DNA from: Episyrphus balteatus
Lineage: Eukaryota; Arthropoda; Insecta; Diptera; Syrphidae
Direction: 5' to 3'
NCBI RefSeq assembly: GCF_945859705.1
Contig: NC_079136.1
Coordinates: 909,501 to 973,500, forward strand
Length of the DNA: 64,000 bases
A program made the translations under genes and the position numbers. Of the stretch, positions 45,035-56,957 are shown piece by piece; position 1 is the first letter of the stretch, and every line of letters begins with the position of its first letter. The notes beneath the pieces are model-generated. The model made no database searches and was not told the DNA's origin. It saw nothing but the letters and a program-made list of their open reading frames with translations.

Positions 45035-45838
45035 TGGCGCCCAATGTGGGACAAATATGTTGTTTTCTTTTTATTTTAAATTTCTTTGAACATTTTTAAC
45101 ACATAATTCACGAATTCGGGGAGAATGAAAATACGTACAAAAAGTGGCGCCCAACGTAGATTAAAGGATTCAAAAAATGCACAATGTATTGATTTCAACA
45201 GCAACCATTTAAGAAAGGTGACATGACATTATTGTTAATTTTTCTTACTGTCCGGTAAACTGATTTCGGATTCTAAAACTTAATTCATCTATCACAGTTT
45301 TTCTCAAAAAGAGGGATGTACCATGGCGCTCACTGAGTTTTAAGATAGCCAATTTCAAAACAGGAAAGAAAACGGAAAAAACGTAGTTAATAAATTTTGC
45401 AATATAAGCAACTATAAATGGCGCCCAATGTGAGATAAATACTTTTTTTTATAAGGCTTTCATTGATCCAACCGTAATGAGTTTATGAAAAATATTTTCT
45501 TTGAACCAAAAATTTGTAATGGAATCTGAACTTTGACTGGCAAATCAGAAAATTAACAAGAAACCAGCCTAAGTTATAGGTGGCGCCCAACGTGAGAAAA
45601 TACAGGCAGCCGTGTTTCTAGCTACTTGAACATCTTTAAAATGTAAAACGACATTGTTGGATTTTTGATATTTTTCTTACTGTCAGTGGGACTTATTTTG
45701 TTCATCTATTACATTTTTGCTGTCAAAGAGGGATATACCAATTACCTACCTGAGTTTTAAGACTGCCAACCGAAAATCGAGCGAAAAAAAATGGAAAATG
45801 AAGTCAATTGTAATTTCCTAAAAATGGCGCCCAACGTT
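45035..45838 (-). repeat. Dispersed array of CACGTTGGGCGCCA, minus orientation
   Basis: TGGCGCCC-core copies lie at 45035 (CCAATGTG), 45145 (CCAACGTA), 45419 (CCAATGTG), 45581 (CCAACGTG) and 45825 (CCAACGTT). A decayed one is at 45324. The last copies sit in a ~406-bp higher-order repeat: TTTTTCTTACTGTC, TTCATCTATYACA, AAAGAGGGATRTACCA and TGAGTTTTAAGA recur at about 45238-45350 and 45675-45765. The flanks are not the complement of the plus-array flanks in any obvious way; mainly the motif is shared. Confidence 0.82.
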
Positions 45839-47850
45839 GAACAAATACTTTTTTATGAATGGCCTTCTTTATAGCACAGAACTAAAGGTGATAGAAAAAG
45901 AGTGCTAATACTGAATTACTTCGAAAGAAAAACTTTATAAATCGCAACTTGCTCACCAAATTAAATTTCCACAAATGTCAACTATTCCCTGCTAGTTCAA
46001 GCTTTTCAATTTCTACAAAATCTCTATTTTTCCGTTAGTTTAACTTCTTTAAAAAGCAGACAAAAATGTATGTACTTTATTTTTTTCTGTTTCATAGTTC
46101 CCCTTCACTTTTATCCATTAGATTTCATTTTAACACAATCAAAGGAATAAAATGTAACGTCAATCCCCCTTTTCCGAGCTTAACAATATTCCTAAACAAC
46201 TCCACCTGTGTTGTGTTGTATATGTAAAAGAGGGGTGTTAAGAAAATTTATTATTACTACCTAACGTGTAGTTACAAAAGAATAGGATTTGTCGAATACA
46301 CGTCGGAATAGGAATAGTCCTCCCGTGTCGTCCTTGCGCTGGCTGGAAAATTGAGATACAGAGATAAACGTACAAAGTAGGGTCGCACTGATTGCTCGAG
46401 TTTAACTCGTTTTTATCTCATTACCCGAAGGATTCTTAATTAAAGTTTCTCTCCTATTTACACAGACTTACAGGTTGGCTGGTTGTTCAGTTTGTATGTG
46501 TTTGTGTGTAATAGTTGTTGTCCTGTGGCATCACACGGCTTTAAGTCGACGAATTGAATGAGAAAAAATGTGGCGTGTAAATCTCCAGCTGGAACACGAG
46601 TTTATATTTTTTTGGTAGAGAACTAGTTGTTGCTTTATTTTTTTTTTTATGAAGAAATTCACAATATTTTAGGTAACTCTATCTTATTTATTTAACTTTT
46701 TTTTCTTATATTTCATGTTGTTGTTGTGTTTGGTTGAAGATTAACGTTTGGTTTTTTTCTTGTGTTCATATACAAATTCTATTTGGGAAATTACTCCACT
46801 TTACAATGAGATTTTATGGTGGGGTTTTAATTAAATTATACGATAACTTTTGTATGCAGATCTTGGCTTAAACAAACACACAAAAGGTGAAGGAGTTTCA
46901 AGGTACTGCGATAGCGATAGTATAGTTTTTTGGGTTGTTGAAGGGTCTTTTGCCAAAAAGGGTCGACACACCCACGCGCGGAATCTGGTATAATAGCTTC
47001 TCCTTTTGAAAGGATTAGATTTTTTTTTCGACCTTGTGCAAGGGAACTTAGGGAACATTGATAGGTACTATCCACTTAACAGCGCAGATTGTGTAGTGTA
47101 GTGAATAGTGTCAAACTACGCGGTGGGTTAATATTTAATCAACTCTGGGATTATATTGGGTTATACTTTGTACAGAGTAAGTACATTGTACGAATTACCA
47201 CATCCAAAAGAGGGTGACTTACGTATCAAAACATCTGTTCAAGGACCCCAAATAAGTTTTTATAGCTGACACTTAAATTGTTTTTCTTTGTTATTTTTAA
47301 AAACTTCATATATTTAAGGAAAAGTAAAAAATCTGTAAAAGTTCTAGAGTAAAATGTCCCACAACTCTATTTGATTTTCAACAGTCTTGTATTTCATTGG
47401 GACTCAAAAGTGTAGGACAAATTAGCAAAAAATATTTTTACGGTTTTGAACTTCTATCATTTTACCAATGTTTTCATACAAAATAAGTACAAATTACAGG
47501 TTATTTGACGACCTTTGCTTAAAAACTCGATAAAACTTTTAAAATTAAAAAAAAAAAAAATAATTACAGAAAAAATGTTGTTTTATATTTCTAAACAATA
47601 ACCGTCAAATTTGTCCATTTTCCTTGTTTGATGATATTGATAGTTACTTTGACTTAACACTCTTTAAAAAATTTAAAATAATATTTAATAGTCCTAAAGT
47701 ACCTATATTTACCAGTTTTGTAATTTTTCTATAAATTTTGTAGAGTTTTATCGATTTGTTAAGCAAAGTAATTCAAAGCAACTTATCCAAACAATAATAG
47801 AATAATAATAGAGAGTAATAAAAAAGAATTTTCTTTCAGCAAAACTTCAG
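45839..47850. other. Non-coding DNA, no gene seen
   Basis: No repeat family was recognised. Overlapping minus-strand frames at 46831-47075 are short and mutually exclusive. Confidence 0.4.
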
Positions 47851-47945
47851 CAATATTTCTGGTATATTTAACAATATTTCTGGTATAATTAACTATATTT
47901 CAGGTATATTTAACAATATTTCTGGTATATTTAACAATATTATAA
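47851..47945 (+). repeat. 21-bp minisatellite, four and a half units
   Basis: CAATATTTCTGGTATATTTA plus A recurs at 47851, 47872, 47893 (CTATATTTCAGG variant) and 47914, with a partial unit at 47935. The period is exactly 21 bp. On the minus strand it reads as repeated ILLNIPE, an artefact of the period being divisible by three. Confidence 0.9.
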
Positions 47946-50900
47946 ATAAATACATATTTAAGAAAGTTTTCAGTTCTTTTCGAAACAGCGTGCTTTTGGT
48001 TTTGATGATTATCTTCTTCACTGGATTAGAAACTAGGTACTTGTCAAACCCTTGAAGTCGTATAGTGAATGAAATCCACAAAATAAACTTCTTGTAACGC
48101 TATTAAACTTTTTAGTGACTTCAAGTCACTTAATTTTACTATCTTGACTTCTTTCATGAAAGTTCTACCAATATTTCACCAAATTTCGTATCCTTCTTTT
48201 TCGTTGGAAAAAATATCGATCCCAATATTTAAATTTGAAATTAATTAATTTATTTATATTCATGATTCATGCAAAACCGACATATTTCCAATATAATATT
48301 GGTTAATTGAATATTCTCTTTTCCAGTATCAAAATGATATCACATTCTTCGATTGTAAATATTCTCTCCTCAAGGACAAACGAATATACAAAAAGAAAAT
48401 CATCCCAAAAATTAACATATTTGCGATAACAATAAGATATCCAGAAATCCAACTTAAAATACTCGTTACATTCGTTATCTTAAGTTAAACAGCAAAACAT
48501 CTTCCATTAAGCTAATTGCAACAATCACATCCTGACTAAAACTCTGTGAATAAACTGGAACTTCCTAAGGCTGTGTGTGTTTTCTGTTCTGTTTGGATGC
48601 GGGATGGGAAATTGTGGTACTTATCCCCTCCCCGAAAGCGTCTATTATCGTTATTATGAAGACAATTTAGTAGACAAATGTGGTTTTAGTATTATTTTGC
48701 TCCTTGCTCCCTGCTCCTGCAATTGTGTACTCTCCCACAAAACTTAAATATCCCAAGCAAAAAAAAATCTGTTCCCTTAATCTGAGGTTATAACGAAAAC
48801 AAATTACGCTCGAATGTGTTTGTCTGTATGTATATGTGATTTCTAATTAGGATAATTGCTTCTTTGATTCGCCTGAATCCTTAATCATCTTTGTCCGTTG
48901 TCGTCGTCGTTGGTCGTCCACCATATCGTACCCGCTCCCGCTGGTATACCTTCTTCAAATTCATTCAGAACATACACTAGAAAGACACAATCGTTTACCT
49001 TTTGTAGAGAGAAAGGATATGCATTTGAGATGTGAAGTCCCGACAAGCAGGGATATGAACGGACAGGAATACCACCGGAAGACAAACATGTGAGAGGGTG
49101 CTCCACTATCTCTTTCTCACTCTCTCACACCGTACTCACGCTAAAGCAAAGAAAACGCTTGGTTCCGAAAACTCCCCAAAGACCAAAACGTATTTGCATC
49201 AACACTCTCTTGAACCTGAAGGTCCTTCCATATCTCTCCTTCACCAGGAAGTTGATATTTTCTAAAGGGTTTGGGTTTGAGTTGGGGTTTGTTTGCTGCT
49301 CATCCACTACTGATCGCATACAAATGAGGAGCACCCTATTTGTTGTGTGTCGAACCGACATCGGGCCCATTTGGGCTGACTGTGGCACAGGACTCGCTCG
49401 CATAAGGACCTTAATAATGTATTATCATTGTTTACTTGGGATCCCTCATCTCTCTGGGTCCTGCCTGAAATATTTATTCTCCGTCGGTATCTTGTAGATT
49501 CCTGAACACGTAATGATTGAGGAGCTGTTTTCTATCTCTTGAACTCGTTTACGAAGCTGGTTTTCTTATCGTCCTTATGGTCCTTTTGAGATTGAAGTGC
49601 GTTATACACTTTGGATACAAATTATTTCCACTTATTGACTTATTTCTGCGTGTTTTTGTTTATTTTATTCTTCTTCTTTACATGTGTGTGTGTGTGTGCA
49701 TGTGTGTATTTGTATGTAAATAATATTATTGAAGGATGCTTTATAATCAATAAATTGTGCACAGGTATTGTATATCTAATTGGCAATATATCTTCCAATA
49801 ATGAGAAACGTTTGCTAAGCTTCATTAGGTCAAACGAATTTATGGGTAAACCTATATACGGGATTTGAATTTAATTTGAATGCAAATAAGTTTTATTATT
49901 TATTCAAATGTTTAAAAGCCAAAAATATTTATTCCCCAAAAACAATAGAAACAAGAACGAAAAACTAAATAAATAATATTTTTCATTGGAAAACTCATTA
50001 CCGGGACATAGTCGTACAGAAAATGTTGTGTTTTGAATCAATGTTAACTGTAAGACTGTGTCTTGGTTTTAAGTTAAATTCATCAGAAGAAGTGTAAAAA
50101 GTAAGTAAAGTTAAATGAAAATACAAATAAAAGTATTTGAATTGTTGAATGAATTGAATGAATGTAGTGCGGTTTTTTTTTTGCATGAACCTCAAGACCT
50201 TTTGTCCATTGAGTATAATCTGGACTTTTCAAATGAATGAACTATGTATGTGCTCATTTTAGAGGATTCCATAAATAATTTTTTGGAAAAACGAGAAATT
50301 TGTTGCCTATGAAGTCCTGAAGTCGTATGACCACATTAACTTAAACTTTTAGATTTAGAATGGCTTTTCGTCTCAAAGTGTTCGAAGAATTTTTCTTATT
50401 TTCGAAATACGTCATTTCCGATAATTTGCTTCTCAAAATTACTCAAAACCGCTTTCGTATTTATTGGGAGCCACTTCATAGTTGGTTTTCTTTATACTTG
50501 ACTCTAAAAGGGTTCTTCAAATATGCATTACAGAATAATAAGAGAGAAAATGTATTTGTTAAACATGTCAACTATTAATTTTGCGTGGGTCAGTGAAATA
50601 GAGAAATGGTTGAAGTATTGAAAATATTGCATTTGAAGCCTGCTTTGTGAAATAGAAAAGGTTTACGGTCCACATTAAGCATTGAGCTATTTGTAACAAA
50701 TATCTCAGAATGGAGTTGGAAAAGGCTACTTTAGTATTTAAAATTTTGTAATTTGCTAAATAACGCAAGAACAGTGAATGTAAGCGTAAATTTCCACGCA
50801 AACGGTAGATTATTATTTGAGACTATAATCCCTAAGGACACATCGAGAAGTTTTTATAAAACGAGATCAACGAAAAATGGAAATGCCTTCATAATTTCTT

Positions 50901-51577
50901 GCGCCTTAAACAATTACAAATGAGCTAAGAATACATCGAAAAAGCATATTTAGCAATGACATGAAAGCCTTTAAAATTGATCAACAAAATAATGTTATTG
51001 CTTATTTTAGTCACCATTTAGAATGCTCATTTTCGGTCAGGGACTAAAAACACAGCATACAAAATTAGTTCAAGAACTAAAACCCATCTGCTTTAATTTT
51101 ATGCCCTAAAAAGGATGAAACAAGAAAATATTTTTAAGCTTCAATTTTTCAATAGTCAGTTAAACAGTCAGTTAGTACTTATTCCCCAGATAGAAAAAAT
51201 AAAAATAATAAAACATTTAATAGAGGAATACAACTATCTGCTTCTTTCAGCGACGAATAAAAAATATTCTTAGGAATAATCCTAACAAAAATATTGTGTC
51301 AATTGTCAAAGCTTTTTTTAAGAAAATATCGATAAAAAATACAGCGGAACATAAGACAACAAAAATATTTATGAATAAAAATGACTTTTAATTTTGAATA
51401 TTTTTGAATTTGACTTTTTTTTGTTATTCTGTAGAATAGATTTTTCTTGATTGAAAAATTCAATGTTGTTATCTGATTGTTTATTGTGTTGAATACATAG
51501 TTGGGAGTATTTTTTCACTTCTTGACTTTAGGGTACCTCTAGAAGGAACCATACTTTTTTGCAACGAGACGTCACAA
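47946..51577. other. Mostly single-copy non-coding DNA
   Basis: A less AT-rich island at about 48.55-49.5 kb contains several overlapping frames (up to 135 codons at 49090-49497), with competing frames on the opposite strand and no domain. GT repeats lie at 49683-49715. Confidence 0.45.
49683..49715 (+). repeat. TG microsatellite
   Basis: TGTGTGTGTGTGTG followed by CATGTGTGTATTTGTATG. Confidence 0.75.
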
Positions 51578-51580
51578 GGT

Positions 51581-51646
51581 CAGCAACCAGCAAATAAGCA
51601 AGACTCTTCTAATAATACCTACCTCATTTGTCAAATTACGATTTTT
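51581..51646 (-). mobile_element. Half copy of the TAACCAG MITE
   Basis: CAACCAGCAAATAAGCAAGA, CTCTTCTAATAATACCTACC and CTCATTTGTCAAATTACGAT match one terminal arm of the MITE at 60817-61016. The other arm is not found nearby, so this is a decayed or truncated copy. Confidence 0.65.
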
Positions 51647-53567
51647 AGTTTAGAAGCAAGGATGGCACATATGAACAATAGAAACAACAACAAACTATTC
51701 AATGTTCTATGTTCATTGAACATTAATAGAAACACTCTTGTTATTTGATACCAACATTTGTTTTTGTAGGTTATTATGTTCGCATTCTACGTTGAATTGT
51801 TCAGCAATTTCAACCTCGAATATCTCGACTTTTATCCATTATTTCATATTAAAGTGTACATTCCATATAAAACATCACTCCCCTCTGTTAATAAAGAAAA
51901 GTTTCAAAATACCTTGTTCTGAAACGCACGTTAATGCAGATAGTTACACATCTTTTTTTATCTGATAGAACGTGAATAAAGACATTTTCTAGCAAATCCC
52001 CCTCAAAAGCTTATTCAACTTAAATTTTAAACGATGAAGCATTTTCAATTTCACGGTTTGTAAATAACGAGTATTTTTTTCCTTTTCATGCATAACATTA
52101 CAAAGTGTTCGGATGTGAAAAAGTAATAAATGTAGAACACTAACAATCTGCAGAAATTTTTTTTTACACTTAATAGATAAATCAAGAGCCCAAAAAAACC
52201 GCATTAATGTAACTCCATAAACTTTTTAATCTAGCAAAAACTACATTTTTAAATTTTCCAAAAACACAATAACAACAATGTTCAATTAGTTTTCGTTAAC
52301 TCAATTTATTCTTCCAAATTAAATGATCCTTCTATGTTAACGTAGATATATCAATACTAACAATATGGACCCTAGAGATATTCAATATCCTAAAGAGACT
52401 AATTCTTCGATTTTGCTTCCCAATTTTCTCAATAAGGTCTTTATTATAGTCGCGCTGCTGCTGGTGTCAATGCATCAATAAATACTTCTACGTCGTTGTG
52501 TGTATGTATGTATATAGCTTTGTAATTTTGCCACCATCGTTTCTCTAAATCCTAAACATTACAGACACATGACAGCTTCCAGATCCTTTGACATCCTTTT
52601 ATTCGTGTTCTGTAATAGGACCTTCGCGCGATTCCACTCCATAATAATGATGGGAGGAAAGACAGAGAGCAGCTTACAAAGTCCTTATACAATTACGAAA
52701 ATAATGCACACAAACAAACTGCTGTCAAACATCTCCTAGAGGAATATAAACGCTCCATCACCAAATGTAGTGTAGTATTCAAATGGGAACTGCTGGAGCA
52801 TAGCATACAAAAGAAAATCCATTAAATGGCAGCGTACAAGGATTTTTTGTTGTTGAATTTTTTAATAAAATTCACTCACTGATATGCCTTCTTGCTGTCA
52901 CACATTTTATCCTGTCTGTTTGTTTGTTATGTCACTTCTGCTGCTTCCATGGTGAATGACTAAAGAAGTCTTCAAGTTCCTTACTAGTTAAAAAGAAAGA
53001 CGAAATAAAAAAATCAATGTCGATTCGCGGCATTGCGCATCCTATATAAGTATTTTACCCATCCAGGAATTCTATGGGATCATTAACCAAAACACACGGA
53101 AATATAGGAACAATGTGAATCTCAAGGATATAACGTTTCCTTGCGTTTAATTGCTTTATAAAGTATCACATCACCATCATTCTAGCCTGCTACAGCGTAA
53201 ATAATTAAATGAGTAAACAAAAATGAAGTCTCTTTAATATTATGTACACAGGATAGACTTCATACCTATAGGTACTGAACTGATACTGTTGAATCTAGGA
53301 GGAATTACAGTCCGATTTTCGTAATTAGGAACTAGAACACAATTTTTGATTTTCAAATGAACACACTTTAGCGAGGCTATAGTTTCGCTAAAGAAACTAT
53401 CACTTGCAAAGGATGTTATAATAAGGCCTTATAGAAGTTGTTGTTATAAGATGTTGAATTTATGAATTAAAAAAAAAATATTGAATTTTCTTTTTTTTCT
53501 GTTGTTCTGAAATGGAAAGAATTATATTTTAATTGAAAAAGAACACATTTTTTAATACACATACATA
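51647..53567. other. Non-coding DNA, no gene seen
   Basis: No repeat family or coding signature was recognised. Confidence 0.4.
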
Positions 53568-53642
53568 TGGCCCGGCCAGGAATCGATCCCACGTACCTCC
53601 GCATACCAGCACAGCACTCTAGCAATAGACCATGCTCGATTA
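53568..53642 (-). mobile_element. tRNA-like SINE head or tRNA pseudogene
   Basis: On the minus strand GGATCGATTCC (53579-53589) fits the pol III B box. TGGTCTATTGCTAGAGTG (53615-53632) has the form of an A box. The spacing fits a tRNA-derived promoter. The T-stem and acceptor ends do not pair, so it is not a working tRNA. Minus-strand sequence past the B box soon becomes AT-rich (GTATGTGTATTAAAAAATG). It differs from the SINE at 1592. Confidence 0.65.
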
Positions 53643-54089
53643 AAGATGAGTGGAAAATAGGGTTCTAATTGATACCTAACATTGAAATGTAATGTTGTTT
53701 TTTTCGAATACACTAGACAAATTGCATACTTTTAAGAAAAAACATTGCATACTTACAAGACTAAAATATTGCATGTTTAAAAGATAAAAACATTGCATAC
53801 TTAAAAGAACCTCTTGGAGCAGGTCCAATAGAGGCCTAATGTCCCTTGAAAATACGTGGCTTCCTCTAATCTCTTATAGGAAGTCTTAAGGATACCTCCT
53901 TTCTTGATGGTTGACTTGCGTAATCAAGCCTTCAGCTAAACCTATACAAACTTTAGCAAGCCAACCTTATGTAAGCCAAATTGTTACTTTGGATGCTAGT
54001 TTGCAGGCTCTGCAAGAATGACTTAATTCGGCAGTAAGTGAGATCGATCTTAAAGCTCCAGGGCTTTAATTTTACAATCGAGCATCGCT
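53643..54089 (+). pseudogene. Possible upstream pol remnant
   Basis: A repeated ATTGCATACTTAAAAG word occurs at about 53716-53810. One frame near 53970-54010 reads IVTLDASLQAL before a stop. That faintly recalls the first Asp of a retroelement RNase H domain. Its position upstream of integrase-like remains is in the expected order. Stops and lack of further similarity keep this tentative. Confidence 0.25.
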
Positions 54090-55020
54090 ATGGATGTATT
54101 ACATATAGATCTTAAGGGCCCTAGTTTTAAATTTACGGAATACCTTGAGCACATTAATACTATCAAAAATCTAAAAGATAAGCAACTGATCTTCAAGTGT
54201 CGGAAAATTTCCTCTTGGATGGTCAAACATTGTATCGGTCATCCGTTTGAAAATGATCTTTGCATGGGAAGCTTTGGTTTCCTGAGTGCTTGACTGAGAA
54301 CTTGATTGCTCTGGAAAGTAAGCCGTTGCGGGCTGCACATAGTGATGTCGCGAAGACCACATAAATAAAGCCTACATCAACAATTTTTCTGGCCTAATAT
54401 CAGCAACCTCAAAAATTAATATTTGAGTCCATTGAAAAAGTCCAACAGGCCGCATCAATTAATGTTTATAATTGTTGATGTAGCTGATGTAATTGATTTA
54501 GTAAGCTGTCAAATAGGTCCAATCATTCGTAGGAAGGTGTGACATTTATACGGTCTTGAAAGCTCAAAATATGACCCTGAGACCAACTCGTTTGTAGTCG
54601 AGAGACCTTTTTAGATGTACAAATACTTCCTAGGTCCAAACTCTCGACCACTTGACTAAATTTGTACTTGTCAAGGCCATCCGGAAAGCCACCACTAATA
54701 AAGTATTGAAACTCTTGGGTAAACAATTTGGAACTCCCTCTCAGACAAGGGCAAAAAAAGTGTTCACTTGAGAGTTCCAAAAAATGTTAAAAGGTTTGGG
54801 ATCAGACATGTAAGAACCTTCGAATGCTACTGAGCATGGTTCAGATTACCAGCTTCTGCGGAACTTGCATGCCCTGAATGTTTTTGAGGTGAACCTGATA
54901 TGAAAGAACTTTTTTTTGCACAATCGGGACTCTTGTAAATTGTTTCTTGATAATGAAACAAAGGTTTGTAACAGTTTTCAACCCTATGCAAGTTTTGACT
55001 AACTTGACTGGACTTTTAAA
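54090..55020 (+). pseudogene. Decayed Gypsy-type retrotransposon integrase
   Basis: The frame through 54643-54765 reads LTKFVLVKAIRKATT, then a KVLKLL helix and KQFGTPS. This is the pattern of the integrase catalytic core between the first and second acidic residues. The second Asp and its Gly are lost, and VFT, a stop and EFQ follow, where intact relatives have an open segment. More stops come within 30 codons. Upstream, MDVLHIDLKGP at 54090 echoes the HID..GP start of the core. It lies about 500 bp too far away, implying rearrangement or insertion. No LTRs were recognised. An 85-codon minus frame here is a shadow. Confidence 0.65.
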
Positions 55021-56737
55021 TCACAGTTTGTTTTAATTTTCATATAATTTTCGTATCGATATCTAACTTACTGCACCGGACTGTACAAATACCTTCTTAT
55101 TAGAATGTAAATCCCTCGTCATGGGGGTCGCTGCTGCTGCTGTAACAGGGTGTCAAATAAAAAAAAAACAATGTCGTGTATCGTTTCTTAAACTTACTTA
55201 AGATTTACCATGTAAATGGGTTTTCAGGTAATTTTGATTTTATTTCTTTTTGCCAGTGTAGTGGATATTCAAGTTAATTACACGTAAAATATGAGAAAAC
55301 ATTTAGATTTATTATCGTCCTACACCCTAAAGGGTCTATAAAATGTCATGAAAAAGAAGAAGTTTTGGGGGGGTTAAAGAGTGCTCTCTCGTACTTGAAT
55401 TACATCCCTGCCAACAAATAGAAGTGTTTATATCATCATGCAGCTGGCAGTTAACAATTTTATTAGTTTATTTTTATGATCAGTAAATATGTAGTTTTTA
55501 GTATTTTATTATAAGAAAGCTGTGTTTTAATTTACACAAAAGCGAAAAAAGAAGCAGCTTATAAAATAATTATTGTCTTTGTGTTTAATCAATTTGAGAT
55601 TTAATGTTTTTGATTTTATGATTGATGGCGTTGGAGAGTGTTTTTTAAGACAAAAAGGGAAATCTATTGAAATCCCAGTTTGGACATTTCAATTTAATGG
55701 AATGTTTTACTGCTTTTTACATTTTTACACTATTTAAGACTTTCAGTTGTGAAAGGTTCTAAAAAGAAAGAAATTTTAGATGTAAGTCGTGGTGCTATCG
55801 GATAAAAAATGTCGACTATCCCTACTAACAATTTTAATTCTTTAAAGCTTTTTAGAAGCAAAACTGTTAGTCAAAAATGAATTTTTTTTTCATTGAAAAA
55901 ACAATTAAATATTGTATATTTTCATTTTTTTTTTTAATTCTCAATGAGAAATTAAAATTCTTCTTAACTATGCACAGGCTGACGGCCTAGCCTGACTGGG
56001 TTTTAATTGCTAGTTGAAAATTCACCCATCGGCTGCGGCGGCGGCGGCATCATAGCCAGAATATGCAAATGATGAATAATCTTCTCAATATGCAGACTTT
56101 TTAATCTCCCGAGTATTAAAATACAAAAAAAAATCCTTGAGGGTATCACAAATATACAAAACCAAACCAACAAATACAACAAAAAAAAGTATTAAAATTA
56201 ATTTAAGCAAAAAGTGCGGTGTGGTATTACGCAAGCTTAAAGTTTAGGTAGGTACATCCGCCTCTATCAAGGGTAACAGACAATGTTATTTTCGAACCCA
56301 CTCTGAACAGAAATTACCACAAACCAACACAAAAACGACGACAAAAAAAAAATGGACAAAGTTTTCCCTTATCAAACCCGAAATTACGTAAATTACGAAA
56401 TGGAAATATCTTTTTCATTGGTCGTTGTTCATGCAGAAATCAGAGGGAAAAAAAATAATTCATCTAAAGCGTCCTTCTACTATTTTTTTTGTTGTTGTTT
56501 AAATTCCAGATTTTTTTTGTTATTATTTATATTAAGTCGATAGTGAAAAGCAACAAAAAAAATAAAAAAAAAACCATCAGTTTGAAAATTCGTGTTATGA
56601 ATTCAAAATAGGGGATCCTTAGAGAATGATTGTCCCTGACCACGCATAGATGATTTATTTTGAAAAAAGGTTAAAATAGCATCAGGTACAGGTATATTGT
56701 TTTCTATCTGAGTGAAATGTTTCAAAACTTAAATATA
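55021..56737. other. AT-rich non-coding DNA
   Basis: No gene is seen. Short GCT and CGG triplet runs lie at about 55128-55141 and 56034-56048. Confidence 0.4.
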
Positions 56738-56739
56738 TA

Positions 56740-56955
56740 CACTGAGGGAAAAAATAAAATGAAGTTGCAACGTCGTTGTTTAAAGATGAACTACTTTGAT
56801 TTATGTGACTAAGATACGAAACCATCAAAAATTAACATTTTTTCAACGTTGATTTTAAAATGTTCATCTTGAACGCAAAATCATTCCTAATAATAGTTAA
56901 ATCAATGTGGTTTTCATTGATTTTACGTTGTTTTATGGTGGCTTTTCCCTCAGTG
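56740..56955. mobile_element. 216-bp MITE with CACTGAGGGAAAA ends
   Basis: CACTGAGGGAAAA (56740-56752) and TTTTCCCTCAGTG (56943-56955) are perfect terminal inverted repeats. Both ends are flanked by TA. Internal AACGTCGTTGTTTAAAGATG and GTTCATCTTGAACG pieces pair partly. The TA duplication suggests a Tc1/mariner-type relative. There is no coding capacity. Confidence 0.8.
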
Positions 56956-56957
56956 TA

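Noticed and set aside
49090..49497. 135-codon plus-strand frame
   Set aside because: A 92-codon minus frame overlaps it. No domain, splice context or protein-like pattern is seen.
53568..53642. A working tRNA gene on the minus strand
   Set aside because: The T stem and acceptor ends do not pair, so only a SINE head or pseudogene is supported.
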